The notes under the pieces are model-generated. The model ran no database searches. It had not been told where the DNA came from and saw only the letters and a list, made by a program, of their open reading frames with translations. A program made the position numbers and the translations under genes. This document shows positions 26,116 through 37,285 of a stretch of DNA of 41,308 bases, piece after piece. Every line of letters starts with the position of its first letter. The stretch's first letter is position 1. This DNA is from Bacteroidaceae bacterium (GTDB lineage Bacteria; Bacteroidota; Bacteroidia; Bacteroidales; Bacteroidaceae). Where the stretch lies: contig JAFZWQ010000042.1 of NCBI GenBank assembly GCA_017617235.1, forward strand, positions 82,401 to 123,708, given 5' to 3'.

Positions 26116-29100
26116 ATGAAATTGTTAGGAAAATCTTGGTTGTTGACCATGCTGATGGCGCTGTTGCTGTTGGGATGGTCCAATAGGGTTTCGGCATGTG
26201 CTCCGGAGCAGTCATCGCGATACACTGTGATGCTGGAGGGAACCAATCAGCTCCGACTGAAGATGCCGCTCTACGACAAGGACGACTATGACTGCTGGAT
26301 TGTGGACGGAACGGTTTACATCCAGATAGATGGAGAGAGTGCTAAGGAGACACTCTTCCACTATTCGTCCGAACAGAACATCAGCAACGACAACTACGCT
26401 CCGAAGGTGACGTACTACAGGGGTGTGGATGGAACGATGACCCACTTCCGCGACCGTGGTTACAATTCTGTAAGCGTGGGTACGACGGCATCGTCGAACC
26501 AGTGCCCGATGGTGGATAATCAGTCGTATGCCATCCTGAACATCCTGTGGGACATCGCTGCCAAGTATCGTGGAAAGAAGGTGGAAATCACCTGGAGTAT
26601 CCACCACAATGGTAATATGACGGAGAAGGATAAATGGATTAATATCGAGAAATCCTCGATAAGCATTCCTGCGGCTCCCGATTTGCAGTATCCTATGCTC
26701 ATGGATCCCATGATTTCTTACGAGACGGGACGCCCCAATCAGATGATGGTGCCATACGTGCTTGCTGCCTCGAACATCACTTCGATGAAAGCACACTATA
26801 AAGAGGTGTATCCGTCGGACACGGCCGTCGTTACGGTTACCCTGCCTGCCACGACATCTGAATTTGTCAGAGTTCCAGCTGATGTTTGTATCAAGGATTT
26901 CTATGTTGAAGGGACATACGTTGATGCAGAAAATAAAACGCAGACTACCTGTTCTTCGAAGATAGACCTGCCGATTCTGCACCATCCGAAGAGCCTGTCG
27001 GTTGTCATGCAGCCCAATGGAAAGGCACTGTTGAAATGGAGAGTCGGCAATGTGAACTGGCAAGACCTCTCTCCAAACGACTGTTGGGAGGTGCAGCGCA
27101 ATATCTCGGGCGACCCCACAAACAACCAGTGGACCAGTCTGGCACAAATTGTTTATGACGAGGCAACCACAGAGTTCACTTATGAAGACGGCGATTTGCT
27201 GACGTTCTATCAGCAGCAGCCGGTTTATTATCGTGTACGACGTGTAATCACGGCAATATGGGACTGGAATTACCAAAGCGGTTATGCCACCACCATGTTG
27301 CCGGGAACATTGGCACTGCCAGGCATCACGGAGGCTACGGTGAACCGCAATGGCACCTGGAGCGATATCGAACATCAGGTGGTTGTGAATTTCGACGAAA
27401 AACCGCTGCCTACCTATGATACCAATGGCAGACTCATCCTTCGCAATGCGCAGGACTGGGTTGACTTTGCCAATATGGTGAATGCAGGTAATAACGGCAT
27501 ACAGGCCGTCATGGCATGCGATATCGATTTGGGCGACATCCAAGTCCGTGTGGGCGAAACCTCGAGTTGCGCATACAAAGGAATCTTCTGGGGAAACGGA
27601 CATAAGCTGACGGTGCACTACGACCTGGGTGAGTGCACGGCTCCGTTTGCCTATCTGGGCAATGGCATCATCAGGGACCTCCATGTTGCCGGTACCATCA
27701 AGGCCAAGGGCAAGTATGCCGCTGGTATTGCCGGAAACATCACGGGGTCAGGCACCCTCGAGCGATGCCGTTCGTCTGTAGCCATCACAAGTACGATAAC
27801 TGGCGATGCCACCAACGGAGGATTGGTAGGTGTAGTTAGTGCAGAGGGCGACCTCGCTATCACCTACAGCCTTTTCGACGGCAGTCTGCTGGGTAGCAAC
27901 TGTAATTCCAACAGTGGTTTTGCAGGTTGGGTACAAGGTAAAATCGAAATGGATGCCTGCCTGTTTGCCCCCCAGAAACTGGCCACACAGACTGCGAGCT
28001 GCGCCACATTCTCGCGTAACAAGAGTGCTGCCGAGACAAGTTACTATACGGTTTCCTATGGAACGGTACAGGGAAAATCCGCTGAAGGAATGTCGGCTGA
28101 GGCATTGGCAGCGGCTCTGGGAACTTCTTATTGGGAGGTGGTGGATGGCGCTGTCGTGCCCATCAAGAATACTGCGGCAGTTTCTGTTCCTGAACACCTA
28201 TACGATGCAAATAATTTCCTCATCCTGCGCGACTCGACCGACTGGGATACATTCGTGCAACTGGTGAAGGAGGCAAACGGCGAGAAGGATGTCAATGCCA
28301 TCATGGCGGCTGATATCTCCACCTCCGTTCCTGTCGGTTCGCAGAACGATGTGCCCTATCGTGGAACGTTCAATGGTAACGGTCACACCCTGACTGTGAA
28401 CATCGACGGAGGTCTGAATGCATATACGGCACCGTTTGTCAAAGTATCGAATTGTACCATCCAGAACCTGCGTGTCTGCGGTACCGTCAATGGTGGTATC
28501 CATTCATCAGGACTGATAGGACACCTCCTGGATAAGGGTGTTACCGCAAAGGTTTACAATTGTCACATCTCGACTAATGTGACGGGATCAGGCGACGACA
28601 AGAATGCACCGCATCAAGGTGGTATTATTGGTCATGGTCATAGTTCCAAATGTGAAGTGCAATTCTGTCTGTTCGATGGTACCATCACCGCCAACAACGC
28701 TACAAACAAAGACATGGGTGGCAGTTGGGTCGGCGCACTGGTCGGATGGGAAGACGGCGGCACAAACAATTATGTGGAGAACAACCTGGAAATGGGTTCC
28801 TATATCAATTATAAACACAACGCCACCTGTGCCAATGCCAAGGACAATGGACATCCGTGGGGTAGTGCGAACAACTATAACTCCAACTACTTTGGAGAGT
28901 CGCATAAAACCAACGGAATGACTCCCGACCAAATCGCCAGTGCTCTTGGAGACCAATGGCACGTGGTAGGTGGAAGCGTGCTGCCCATCATAACTACGTC
29001 CGAGGATAAACTCCTGCAGACACTCATCTGGGACGACCGTTCCAAGGCTATTCTCACCATCAAGAAATATGTGGGTTCCGAAGAACGCTACATCGAAACT

Positions 29101-32100
29101 CGCGAATTGACAAGCAGCGAATATAAGGAGGGACAACTGAACGTGGATTTGACCACGGCGTGCGTGGACCACGAGCTCTTCCTGTCGGTAGAGCAGGGCG
29201 AATCCACACTGCCCCTGTCCGTTCAGGGACTGCAGATGGCTGTGAAGACCGACGAGGGAGAGGATGCCGTGTACAAGTTCGACAACAACGTGTTGCTGGG
29301 CAAGGCACAGGCCGACACGCTGCAGAGCTCTGTCTCTCTGTCTTGGGAATGTACTCGCGGATATGCCGACTACTTCCGCATCAAGCGCTACGACAAACTG
29401 AACCCCGACGAAGTGACCATGCTGGAGGATGAATATACGGAGATGGCATATATCGACCGTACCGTCCGTCCGCAGCACAGCTATACCTATATTATAGAAG
29501 GCGTGACGCAGTGCGAGGGCAATAACGTGAGCACCACCACCGTCGACGGCTGCTGTGTTCCTACGGGTATGGTTCGCGGATATGTGCGTCTAGCCAACGG
29601 AGTCGGACTGCCCAACTATACGGTAACGGCAAAGCCCATGGATACCATCGTTGGCGGCGAGATACTGACCACCGTGACCGACAGCACAGGATTCTTCGAA
29701 ATCGGTGGACTCATCTACCAGAAGTATGGCGAATACTCGCTGAGTGTGACAGACCCCAGTCGCGAGGCATCGTTCGATTCACAGATTGTCACCTTCGACG
29801 AGGATGTGAACCTGCAGTCCAATATCGTATTTACTCAGCAAAATTACTACCTCTTCTCGGGTTATGTCCTCTACGACGGCTCGAGCATTCCCGTTTCGGG
29901 TGTCCGCTTCCTGCGCGACGGAGTGGAGGTGGTGAACAGCAACGGCAAGCCCGTAACCACCAATAACCAGGGTGCCTTCGAGGTAAGTATTCCTCAGGGT
30001 AGCCACCAGATTCAGATTGTGAAGGAAGGTCACGTGTTCCAGAACGATGGCTTCTACATCACCGAAGGTGCTTTGCCCGATTCCACGTGGCACAATTGGC
30101 AGAAGAATGTCAGCGGTGTCTATATGTGGGACAACACCAAGGTGAACCTGATGGGACGCGTAGTGGGTGGTAACATCCAAGGCACGAAAGAACTGGGCAA
30201 GTCGCTTTCTACCAACAACCTGGGCGATAACATCACCATGGTCGTTCAGCTGGAAGGCGACAACACCTCATGGATTGTGCGTGACCAACTGAATTCATCG
30301 GTTACCGAACGTCACACCGAGGTTCCTCATGGTGTAGGCGATACTACGAGGGTGGATGAATACCGCCATCGCATCGTCATACATCCGGATGTAAAGACTG
30401 GTGAGTATTGCCTGCCCATGTATCCTGTGAAGTTCAAGGTGACAGAAATCTATGCCGATGGTTATTCCACACTCTTCCAGACGGGTATGGTAAGTGAGAC
30501 CGTGGACCTGAACGGCTATGCCAATGGCGATACCGCTGTTTATTCGCGTATCTATCATGCACAGCCTACGCTGGACATCTGGCAGTTCAACGGCACTCAG
30601 GACCGCTACTATGGCCTGAAGCAATATACGGCGATGGATAATGCCGGCATACGTGATACGGTGACCCTCTGGCGCAAGGACGAAACAGGCGGCATATACA
30701 CACTGGGCTATCCGGTATTCATGGCTGATGCCTCAGTGCCTATGGTGCTGTCGGCCCGTGAGGAATACCGATACAATAATGATGAATTCGGGAATTTGGA
30801 CATTGTTCAACTCGAAGGCGGACATGTGATTGTAGGAAACGGACTGGTGGGCAACGACCGGACCGACGAACTGGATTTGGACAGCGTGGGTCAGGGCTCG
30901 TACGTCTTCACTCCGAAGAACCTCACCTTCATGCTCGAAGACCAAATGGCGCTGCGTACACTGAAGTTCACACTGGAATATGACGGCAGTTTCTACGACA
31001 TCGCACCTATCAATGCATACGTGATGGCGTCACAGCCCAAAGCACAGGGACGCAGAATCATCGCAGGACAGAACACGCATCTGGTGGACATCCTGCGCGA
31101 CCCACCAGGTGCCTCCAGCTCGGCTTATATTGCAAAAGGCTCGAAGATGAGCTATAGCTACACGGCCGACTATACGGTGACGGTTGGTCTTAGAATGACG
31201 GTTGGAACAGGTGTTGGTGCTGACTTCTTCTCAGGAATATGGGCAGGTGTCGGAGCTGGTTCGGAAGCTGGAACAGTATCCTCAAGTGACAACATCATCT
31301 CCCTCTCTTACGACCTTGCAACTGCGTATTATCAAGACTGGAGCTACGAATACGAGTTCACTACCAATGAAAAGATTTCTACAAGCAGCAATGTCAATGA
31401 GGTGGGCATGAACTCGGATGTATATATCGGTGTGACCGACAATGTTATCGTGGAGGATGCGGTTGCCGTACGTGCTGTGAACAGTGCAGCGCTGGCACGT
31501 TTGCGCCCAGGTGTTGGCGGAACAACAACGGTGAACGGTCATGACTTCAAGGTGACAGGTACAGCCAAGGTGCTGGCACGTGGTTGGGATCCTGTGAAGA
31601 ACGACTCTGTCTATCTCATCCGCGACGAGGTGATGCAGCTGTCTTCGAAAATCAACTCCACTTTCGCTCATTCGCAGAAATACCTCATGGATGAACTTAT
31701 TCCGACACTTATCCGCACACGCAATGCCTTGCTGCTGGATTCAACCACTACAAGCGATTACGCTCAGGCGATGGCGGATAAGCAGAAGAAACCGGTATAT
31801 GTGAGCAAGGTGGCTACGGACAGCGAAAACTTCGCACTATCCGGCAACTATGACATGTACAAGCCAACGGACTCCACGGACGAGTGGCCCGACTCTATCC
31901 AGGCACTGAATACACAGATTCAAACCTGGGCAGGCTTTATTGCGGCCAATGAGAAGGAAAAGATTGAAGCACACGACTTGTTACGCGTATATGACTTTGA
32001 CGGACGTTCAAGTGTGGACTATAGCGAGTCGTTCACCACTTCCTCTGGCGAGCACTGCTATTGGAAGCTACCCACTGCACTGAGCGTTGGCGGAGACGGT

Positions 32101-35100
32101 CTTGGTGGAAGTACTAGTAATGGTTCAACAACCACGAGTGGTGATGATGAAGATTCAGACGTAAGCTTCAAGGCTGGTGGTATCAAGTTCAGCCTCCGTG
32201 TCACTCCTCTGTTCAGTTTCGATTTCAACTACAAGAATGGTATGAACGAAGGTCTCACCAAGGAAACTGGTTTCAACTTGTCGTGCGCCCGCCAGTCTAA
32301 CTTGTCAGTGGGTGTTTACAAAACTCGCGGACTCAGCTCTGACAGCATTGCAAAACTGGCAGAACTGGGCGAAATAGGCTACTTCTACCAGCACGTAGAG
32401 GATAATCTGAAAGATATCTACAATGGACGTCCGGGGTCGAGCAACACCACAAGTTATATTGATAATGTAGGTAACGTGCCCCGCTACCGCAACTTTGTGT
32501 TCCGTACCCTGGCTGGAGCAACTTGCAGCCCTTGGGAAGAGGAACGTCGCACCATGTTCTACAACCCTGGAACCATTCTCGACCACGGAACGGAGCAAAT
32601 CAACAAACTGCGTATCTGGGCCAAGGAGCCAAGCGTGTCGAATGTGCCTTACGGCGAGCCTGCACGATTCACCATTTATCTGGTGAACGAGAGCGACCTG
32701 CCTGAACGTGTAAGTCATAAATTCAATGTTTACTCTGAAACCGGCATGAATCCGAAGGGTGCCAAGATATATATCGACGGAGCTCCCCTGACCACTTCGG
32801 GCATCGAGGTATGGCTCGAGGCAAACGAGGTGGTAGAGAAGCAGGTGGAGGTCTATGCTGGTTCGGAATACGACTATGAGAATCTGGGCATATCTCTCTT
32901 CGACGAGGAAGACTACTCGCATATCTACACCGTGAATCTCTCTGCCCACTACGTGCCTGCAGCAGGTGCAATCAATATTTCCAAGCCTGGCGACAAGTGG
33001 GTAGTGAATACGGAGTCGGCCTATGACGAAGAACAAATGGCCTACTACCTGCCTGTTCATATCGACGGTTTCGACGTGAACTTCCGCAATTTTGATCACA
33101 TCGAACTGCAGTACAAACTGTCGAACCAGGGCGATAAGGATTGGGTGAACATCTGCTCTTACTATCGTAACAATGAAGAAGGCGAACAGTTGATGGCTCT
33201 TGCCTCGGGCGAGAAGCAGCTGATGGAGCATGATGGTTATATCGATGCGTTCTTCTATGGTGAGACAGATCCTGTAGAGCAGACCTACGACATTCGTGCC
33301 GTAACCTTCTGCCGTCACGGCAACGGCTACCTGACACGTTCGTCGAACATCCTTACGGGTATCAAGGACACACGTCGTCCGCAGGTATTTGGCACACCAC
33401 AGCCCGTGGATGGCATTCTGGGTATCGGTGATGATATCATACTCCGATTCTCGGAACAGATTGCAAGCAACTACCTGTCGGCAGTTAATAACTTCCAGGT
33501 AGTGGGACAGACGAATTCGAGCAACATCTCACTGTCGTCGTCACTCCGGTTCAATGGCAAGGATGTGGCCTTCTCGCAGGCTCCACGTAACTTGGAGGGA
33601 CGTTCGTTCACGGTGGACGTGATGCTGAATCCTGAGCACAATGGAAAGGGTATGACCATACTCTCTCACGGTAAGGACAGTCACGCATTGGAACTGGGTC
33701 TTACTGAGGACCATCGCCTGACAGCAGCAATCAAGTACAACGACACCATACCCGCTTCCGTATTTACGGCCAGCGAACCTTGTACGTTCGACGGCTTGCG
33801 CGAGGTGTTCTTCCTCTTCGATACCGATATAGAGGAGGGTGCTACCAAGATTTCCTTCTACGATGGAAACACCCAGGTGGGTTCATACACTTATCCGGGC
33901 ATCTATCAGGGTTCTGGAAACATCGTCCTTGGTAAGTCGCTGTATAGTTTGCTGGAGGGCTATCAGCCTTACACCGGCGATATGTTGGAATACCGACTTT
34001 GGAACCATGCTCTTGCTGACGAGGAAATGAACAGCTATCGTCAGAAACAGCTCACAGGTTATGAACTGGGTCTGCTCGACAACTATCCTCTGAATGAAGG
34101 TAGCGGCGACTACAGCTATAACCGCACTTCTGGTGGCAGTGATCTGGCGCTTGTCGGAACATCGTGGAAGATGCCTGACGGAATTGGCATGAAACTGGAT
34201 GGTAGTAAGGGATTCCGATTGAACAACCAGCAGTTCAACCGCTACGATTATCAGGACTACACGATGATGTTCTGGTTCCGCACGAAGGATGCGAAGGGAA
34301 CTCTCTTCTCCAATGGTACTGCCACAACAGAACTGGGTGCCAAGTCGCACTTCAACTTCGCTGTGGAAGACAGTACACTTGTCCTGAACCTGAGCGGATT
34401 GAATGTGAAGACGAATGCCCGCACGAGCGATGGAAAGTGGCACCATGTGGCCCTGACCATCAACCGTTCACGCAACGTGGGTAGTCTGTATTTCGACAAC
34501 AACCTGACCAAGACATTCGCCGTTGACACTATCGGTGGCATCAGCGGAAACCTGCTGGCAGCCGGTGCAACGTATCTGGATGCTAACACCGTGGAGAATG
34601 CCATCACGGGTAATATCGACGAAATTGCGATGTACGAAATGGCACTGACACCTGGTGGAATCAAGAGATTCTCCTCTATCACACCGTCAGGCGAGGAAAA
34701 GGGTATGCTGGCTTATCTGAACTTCTCGAAGAACGAACGCCAGATGAGCAACGAAATCAAACTCGTTCCTTCTGGAGTGAGTCTGCGTCGATACAAAGAT
34801 ACGACCACAGGTGAGTTTACGTCGCAGTGCGATACCATAGTGGATAACGCAGACGTGATGCGACTCTACGATACGTCGGACTTTGCACCGATGCATGATA
34901 CCCAGACGCTGGAGAATATCAAGTTCTCGTATGTGGCTGATGGTAAGGACCTGCTTGTGAACCTGGATGTGCCTGATGCAAACATCGAGAAGACCAATGT
35001 GTACATCGTGGTGAACGATGTGGCAGATATGCAGGGCAACATCATGGCTTCGCCGACAGTGCTCGACCTCTATGTTTATCGCAATCCTTTGCGTTGGTCG

Positions 35101-36792
35101 GACAAACGTATCCGACTGGAAACCAGTTATGGCGAAACGCAGACCTTTGAGGCTACGGTTAAGAACCTGAGCGGAAAGACGCGCAACTTCACGCTGCAAG
35201 GACTGCCCTTGTGGATGACAGCTTCGACAACCAGTGGCTCTGTTGGCGCACTGGACGAGGAGACGATAACATTCACCATATCGCCATATACCAATATCGG
35301 TGACTATGAAGAAGTCATTTATCTGGTAGGCGAGGACGATATGACTGAGCCCCTGCCCATCACCCTCAAGGTTCGCGGAAGTGCTCCCGAGTGGGCTGTG
35401 GACGAAGACCTGATGCATACCAACATCACGATGAACCTCATCGGACAGGTGAAGGTTAGAGGTACTGTTGCAAGTGACCCCGACGACATGTTGGCAGTAT
35501 TCAATGAAGACCACCGTCTGTTGGGCGTTGCTCATTTGGTTGCTGACGATAACAGTGGGGCAAACGACGGACTGGCATACCTCAATATCTACAATAATAA
35601 CTACGCAGAGATTGATTTGTATTTCGAGTTCTTCGATGCTTCTACGGGTATCATACACAGAGTATTGCCTGATAGGACAATCAAATTCAAGTACGATACT
35701 ATTGTAGGTAATACAACCAATCCTGTTCTGTTCGCAGCAAACAATGGTGTGGTGCAGGCCATACCGCTGAAGAAGGGATGGAACTGGGTATCGTTCAATG
35801 TAGAGCCTCCCACCAGCACAGTTAAGAGTCTGCTGAATAGTGGTACCAAGTGGGAAGTGGGTGACGCACTGGAGGCTGAACGTCAGGATGGAAGCTATAG
35901 CCTGCTGAGTTATAAGGCTTCGCCCAATCCTTACGATCCCAACAATCCAATCTATGCTTGGGACTGCGCAGACTCCCTCATTTCTGTAGATGCAGCTAAG
36001 ATGTACCGTTTCTATTCCAATAGTAACAAGATTGGATACATTTACGGATTCGCCGTCAATGACCCCATCGTCGTGAAGAAAGGCTGGAACCGCATCGGAT
36101 TCATCTCTGAATTCAACTTGCCTGTTGGTACGGCTTTGGCACAATATACGGAAATGGCTTCTGACGGTGACATCATCAAGAGTCAAAGCGAGTTTGCCAT
36201 TCTCTCTGTTGATGCATTAGGCAACAAGCAGTGGAAGGGTACACTGGAGTATATGCGAGTTGGCGAGGGCTACATGCTGAAACGTAATCAGGATAATGAG
36301 GTTAAATTCAACTATCCTGTATATTTCTACGACTCTCGTTACAATGGCAACAAGGCTCCGCGCAAGCCTGCCTACGAGAATGTGAGTGGCAGGAGCATGA
36401 CCGTAGTGGCCGTTGCCGATGGGGTAGAGGTGCAGCCAGGCGACCGCCTCACTGCCTATCGTGGTGCTGAGGTCTGCGGTATTGCAGAGGCTGACGAACA
36501 GGGTCTGTTCTACCTCTCTGTCGGAGACAATGAGTCCTATAAGGCCCATGAGAATTTGACCTTCACCATCGAGCGCGACGACGAGCTTGTGGCTGTTACC
36601 ACACGCAGCCAGATAGGTTATGTGTCGGACGCTGCCCTGGGTACGCCCGATGAACCTACGGCTATCAGCTTCCTCTCGACAGACCAGATGTATGGTGACG
36701 GCTGGTACAGCATCAGCGGTATCAAGCTCAATAAACGTCCCACCAAACATGGCATATACATCCATAACAACGAAAAGATTGTAATCAAATAA
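26116..36792 (+). CDS. Giant secreted multidomain protein (GLUG, LamG, Ig-like), probable T9SS cargo
   Basis: 3558 residues. The signal peptide ends near NRVSAC, so both signal peptidase I and lipobox cleavage are possible. In order: two GLUG-like regions (about 440-690 and 701-960, with GGLVGVV and GGIIGHG); carboxypeptidase-regulatory-like Ig domains (about 1150-1235 and 1245-1330); a distinct part with DPPGASSSAY and a Gly-rich run (about 1660-1720); a Big_5-like domain (about 2415-2480); two LamG-type regions (about 2495-2650 and 2711-2850, with KWHHVALTINRS); a BACON-like domain (about 3000-3090); and two KKGWN modules (about 3218 and 3321). The end, WYSISGIKLNKRPTKHGIYI plus HNNEKIVIK, looks like a short C-terminal sorting signal. 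Adhesive or matrix role inferred. Confidence 0.85.
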   Translation: MKLLGKSWLLTMLMALLLLGWSNRVSACAPEQSSRYTVMLEGTNQLRLKMPLYDKDDYDCWIVDGTVYIQIDGESAKETLFHYSSEQNISNDNYAPKVTYYRGVDGTMTHFRDRGYNSVSVGTTASSNQCPMVDNQSYAILNILWDIAAKYRGKKVEITWSIHHNGNMTEKDKWINIEKSSISIPAAPDLQYPMLMDPMISYETGRPNQMMVPYVLAASNITSMKAHYKEVYPSDTAVVTVTLPATTSEFVRVPADVCIKDFYVEGTYVDAENKTQTTCSSKIDLPILHHPKSLSVVMQPNGKALLKWRVGNVNWQDLSPNDCWEVQRNISGDPTNNQWTSLAQIVYDEATTEFTYEDGDLLTFYQQQPVYYRVRRVITAIWDWNYQSGYATTMLPGTLALPGITEATVNRNGTWSDIEHQVVVNFDEKPLPTYDTNGRLILRNAQDWVDFANMVNAGNNGIQAVMACDIDLGDIQVRVGETSSCAYKGIFWGNGHKLTVHYDLGECTAPFAYLGNGIIRDLHVAGTIKAKGKYAAGIAGNITGSGTLERCRSSVAITSTITGDATNGGLVGVVSAEGDLAITYSLFDGSLLGSNCNSNSGFAGWVQGKIEMDACLFAPQKLATQTASCATFSRNKSAAETSYYTVSYGTVQGKSAEGMSAEALAAALGTSYWEVVDGAVVPIKNTAAVSVPEHLYDANNFLILRDSTDWDTFVQLVKEANGEKDVNAIMAADISTSVPVGSQNDVPYRGTFNGNGHTLTVNIDGGLNAYTAPFVKVSNCTIQNLRVCGTVNGGIHSSGLIGHLLDKGVTAKVYNCHISTNVTGSGDDKNAPHQGGIIGHGHSSKCEVQFCLFDGTITANNATNKDMGGSWVGALVGWEDGGTNNYVENNLEMGSYINYKHNATCANAKDNGHPWGSANNYNSNYFGESHKTNGMTPDQIASALGDQWHVVGGSVLPIITTSEDKLLQTLIWDDRSKAILTIKKYVGSEERYIETRELTSSEYKEGQLNVDLTTACVDHELFLSVEQGESTLPLSVQGLQMAVKTDEGEDAVYKFDNNVLLGKAQADTLQSSVSLSWECTRGYADYFRIKRYDKLNPDEVTMLEDEYTEMAYIDRTVRPQHSYTYIIEGVTQCEGNNVSTTTVDGCCVPTGMVRGYVRLANGVGLPNYTVTAKPMDTIVGGEILTTVTDSTGFFEIGGLIYQKYGEYSLSVTDPSREASFDSQIVTFDEDVNLQSNIVFTQQNYYLFSGYVLYDGSSIPVSGVRFLRDGVEVVNSNGKPVTTNNQGAFEVSIPQGSHQIQIVKEGHVFQNDGFYITEGALPDSTWHNWQKNVSGVYMWDNTKVNLMGRVVGGNIQGTKELGKSLSTNNLGDNITMVVQLEGDNTSWIVRDQLNSSVTERHTEVPHGVGDTTRVDEYRHRIVIHPDVKTGEYCLPMYPVKFKVTEIYADGYSTLFQTGMVSETVDLNGYANGDTAVYSRIYHAQPTLDIWQFNGTQDRYYGLKQYTAMDNAGIRDTVTLWRKDETGGIYTLGYPVFMADASVPMVLSAREEYRYNNDEFGNLDIVQLEGGHVIVGNGLVGNDRTDELDLDSVGQGSYVFTPKNLTFMLEDQMALRTLKFTLEYDGSFYDIAPINAYVMASQPKAQGRRIIAGQNTHLVDILRDPPGASSSAYIAKGSKMSYSYTADYTVTVGLRMTVGTGVGADFFSGIWAGVGAGSEAGTVSSSDNIISLSYDLATAYYQDWSYEYEFTTNEKISTSSNVNEVGMNSDVYIGVTDNVIVEDAVAVRAVNSAALARLRPGVGGTTTVNGHDFKVTGTAKVLARGWDPVKNDSVYLIRDEVMQLSSKINSTFAHSQKYLMDELIPTLIRTRNALLLDSTTTSDYAQAMADKQKKPVYVSKVATDSENFALSGNYDMYKPTDSTDEWPDSIQALNTQIQTWAGFIAANEKEKIEAHDLLRVYDFDGRSSVDYSESFTTSSGEHCYWKLPTALSVGGDGLGGSTSNGSTTTSGDDEDSDVSFKAGGIKFSLRVTPLFSFDFNYKNGMNEGLTKETGFNLSCARQSNLSVGVYKTRGLSSDSIAKLAELGEIGYFYQHVEDNLKDIYNGRPGSSNTTSYIDNVGNVPRYRNFVFRTLAGATCSPWEEERRTMFYNPGTILDHGTEQINKLRIWAKEPSVSNVPYGEPARFTIYLVNESDLPERVSHKFNVYSETGMNPKGAKIYIDGAPLTTSGIEVWLEANEVVEKQVEVYAGSEYDYENLGISLFDEEDYSHIYTVNLSAHYVPAAGAINISKPGDKWVVNTESAYDEEQMAYYLPVHIDGFDVNFRNFDHIELQYKLSNQGDKDWVNICSYYRNNEEGEQLMALASGEKQLMEHDGYIDAFFYGETDPVEQTYDIRAVTFCRHGNGYLTRSSNILTGIKDTRRPQVFGTPQPVDGILGIGDDIILRFSEQIASNYLSAVNNFQVVGQTNSSNISLSSSLRFNGKDVAFSQAPRNLEGRSFTVDVMLNPEHNGKGMTILSHGKDSHALELGLTEDHRLTAAIKYNDTIPASVFTASEPCTFDGLREVFFLFDTDIEEGATKISFYDGNTQVGSYTYPGIYQGSGNIVLGKSLYSLLEGYQPYTGDMLEYRLWNHALADEEMNSYRQKQLTGYELGLLDNYPLNEGSGDYSYNRTSGGSDLALVGTSWKMPDGIGMKLDGSKGFRLNNQQFNRYDYQDYTMMFWFRTKDAKGTLFSNGTATTELGAKSHFNFAVEDSTLVLNLSGLNVKTNARTSDGKWHHVALTINRSRNVGSLYFDNNLTKTFAVDTIGGISGNLLAAGATYLDANTVENAITGNIDEIAMYEMALTPGGIKRFSSITPSGEEKGMLAYLNFSKNERQMSNEIKLVPSGVSLRRYKDTTTGEFTSQCDTIVDNADVMRLYDTSDFAPMHDTQTLENIKFSYVADGKDLLVNLDVPDANIEKTNVYIVVNDVADMQGNIMASPTVLDLYVYRNPLRWSDKRIRLETSYGETQTFEATVKNLSGKTRNFTLQGLPLWMTASTTSGSVGALDEETITFTISPYTNIGDYEEVIYLVGEDDMTEPLPITLKVRGSAPEWAVDEDLMHTNITMNLIGQVKVRGTVASDPDDMLAVFNEDHRLLGVAHLVADDNSGANDGLAYLNIYNNNYAEIDLYFEFFDASTGIIHRVLPDRTIKFKYDTIVGNTTNPVLFAANNGVVQAIPLKKGWNWVSFNVEPPTSTVKSLLNSGTKWEVGDALEAERQDGSYSLLSYKASPNPYDPNNPIYAWDCADSLISVDAAKMYRFYSNSNKIGYIYGFAVNDPIVVKKGWNRIGFISEFNLPVGTALAQYTEMASDGDIIKSQSEFAILSVDALGNKQWKGTLEYMRVGEGYMLKRNQDNEVKFNYPVYFYDSRYNGNKAPRKPAYENVSGRSMTVVAVADGVEVQPGDRLTAYRGAEVCGIAEADEQGLFYLSVGDNESYKAHENLTFTIERDDELVAVTTRSQIGYVSDAALGTPDEPTAISFLSTDQMYGDGWYSISGIKLNKRPTKHGIYIHNNEKIVIK

Positions 36793-36798
36793 AACGCT

Positions 36799-37257
36799 AT
36801 GAACAAGAATATCATATCTATGTTGTTGCTTGCAGCCCTCACCTTTATGGTGGGGAGCTGCGGCGACGAGGAAATCACTCCTGTTTCCTTACTGAAAGGC
36901 AGCGACGTACGCCCCACCACATGGACGGTTCCCGATTATTCGCTGTATGGACTCACCATGTCGGTGCAGGTGGAGTTGGGCGACACCCTTGCCAGCTACC
37001 AGAGCAGTCAGGACCTGATGTGTGCCACCATCAACGGCGAGATACGTGCAGTAACCAAACCCATGGTCAACGGTGTTTCAACATACTATCCGCTGTCCAT
37101 TGCCGGCAACGGTGAGGAGCAAGTGGTAAGTCTGCATTACTATTGCGACCGTCTGCATCGCATCTACACCATCAGCAACTGGGCGCTGTTCAATGCTTCT
37201 GCGGCACCCACAGGCGATAGTGGTATTTATCGCCCGTGCTTTACAACGGGAAAATGA
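36799..37257 (+). CDS. Small lipoprotein in the giant-protein operon
   Basis: 152 residues with a lipobox (FMVGSC, Cys21) followed by GDEEITPVSLLKGSD. The rest is a short beta-rich domain (YSLYGLTMSVQVELGD, then VSLHYYCDRLHRIYTI). I recognise no family. It begins 6 bases after the giant gene, so co-transcription is near certain; it could anchor or chaperone the giant protein at the cell surface, but that is inference. The last codons run into an 8-bp repeat array that also holds the next gene's start. Confidence 0.8.
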   Translation: MNKNIISMLLLAALTFMVGSCGDEEITPVSLLKGSDVRPTTWTVPDYSLYGLTMSVQVELGDTLASYQSSQDLMCATINGEIRAVTKPMVNGVSTYYPLSIAGNGEEQVVSLHYYCDRLHRIYTISNWALFNASAAPTGDSGIYRPCFTTGK

Positions 37258-37285
37258 GATAATGAGAGAATGAGAAAATGAGAAA
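37254..37285 (+). repeat. 8-bp tandem repeat spanning a stop and the next start
   Basis: ATGAGATA, ATGAGAGA, ATGAGAAA and ATGAGAAA lie at 37254, 37262, 37270 and 37278. The first unit holds the TGA of the small lipoprotein gene and the last holds the ATG of the GLUG protein gene. The other two ATGs are in other frames. Confidence 0.9.

Noticed and set aside
26212-27684. 490-residue minus-strand frame inside the giant gene
   Set aside because: It is antisense to the giant gene and has no signal peptide or motif; many such frames occur under it.
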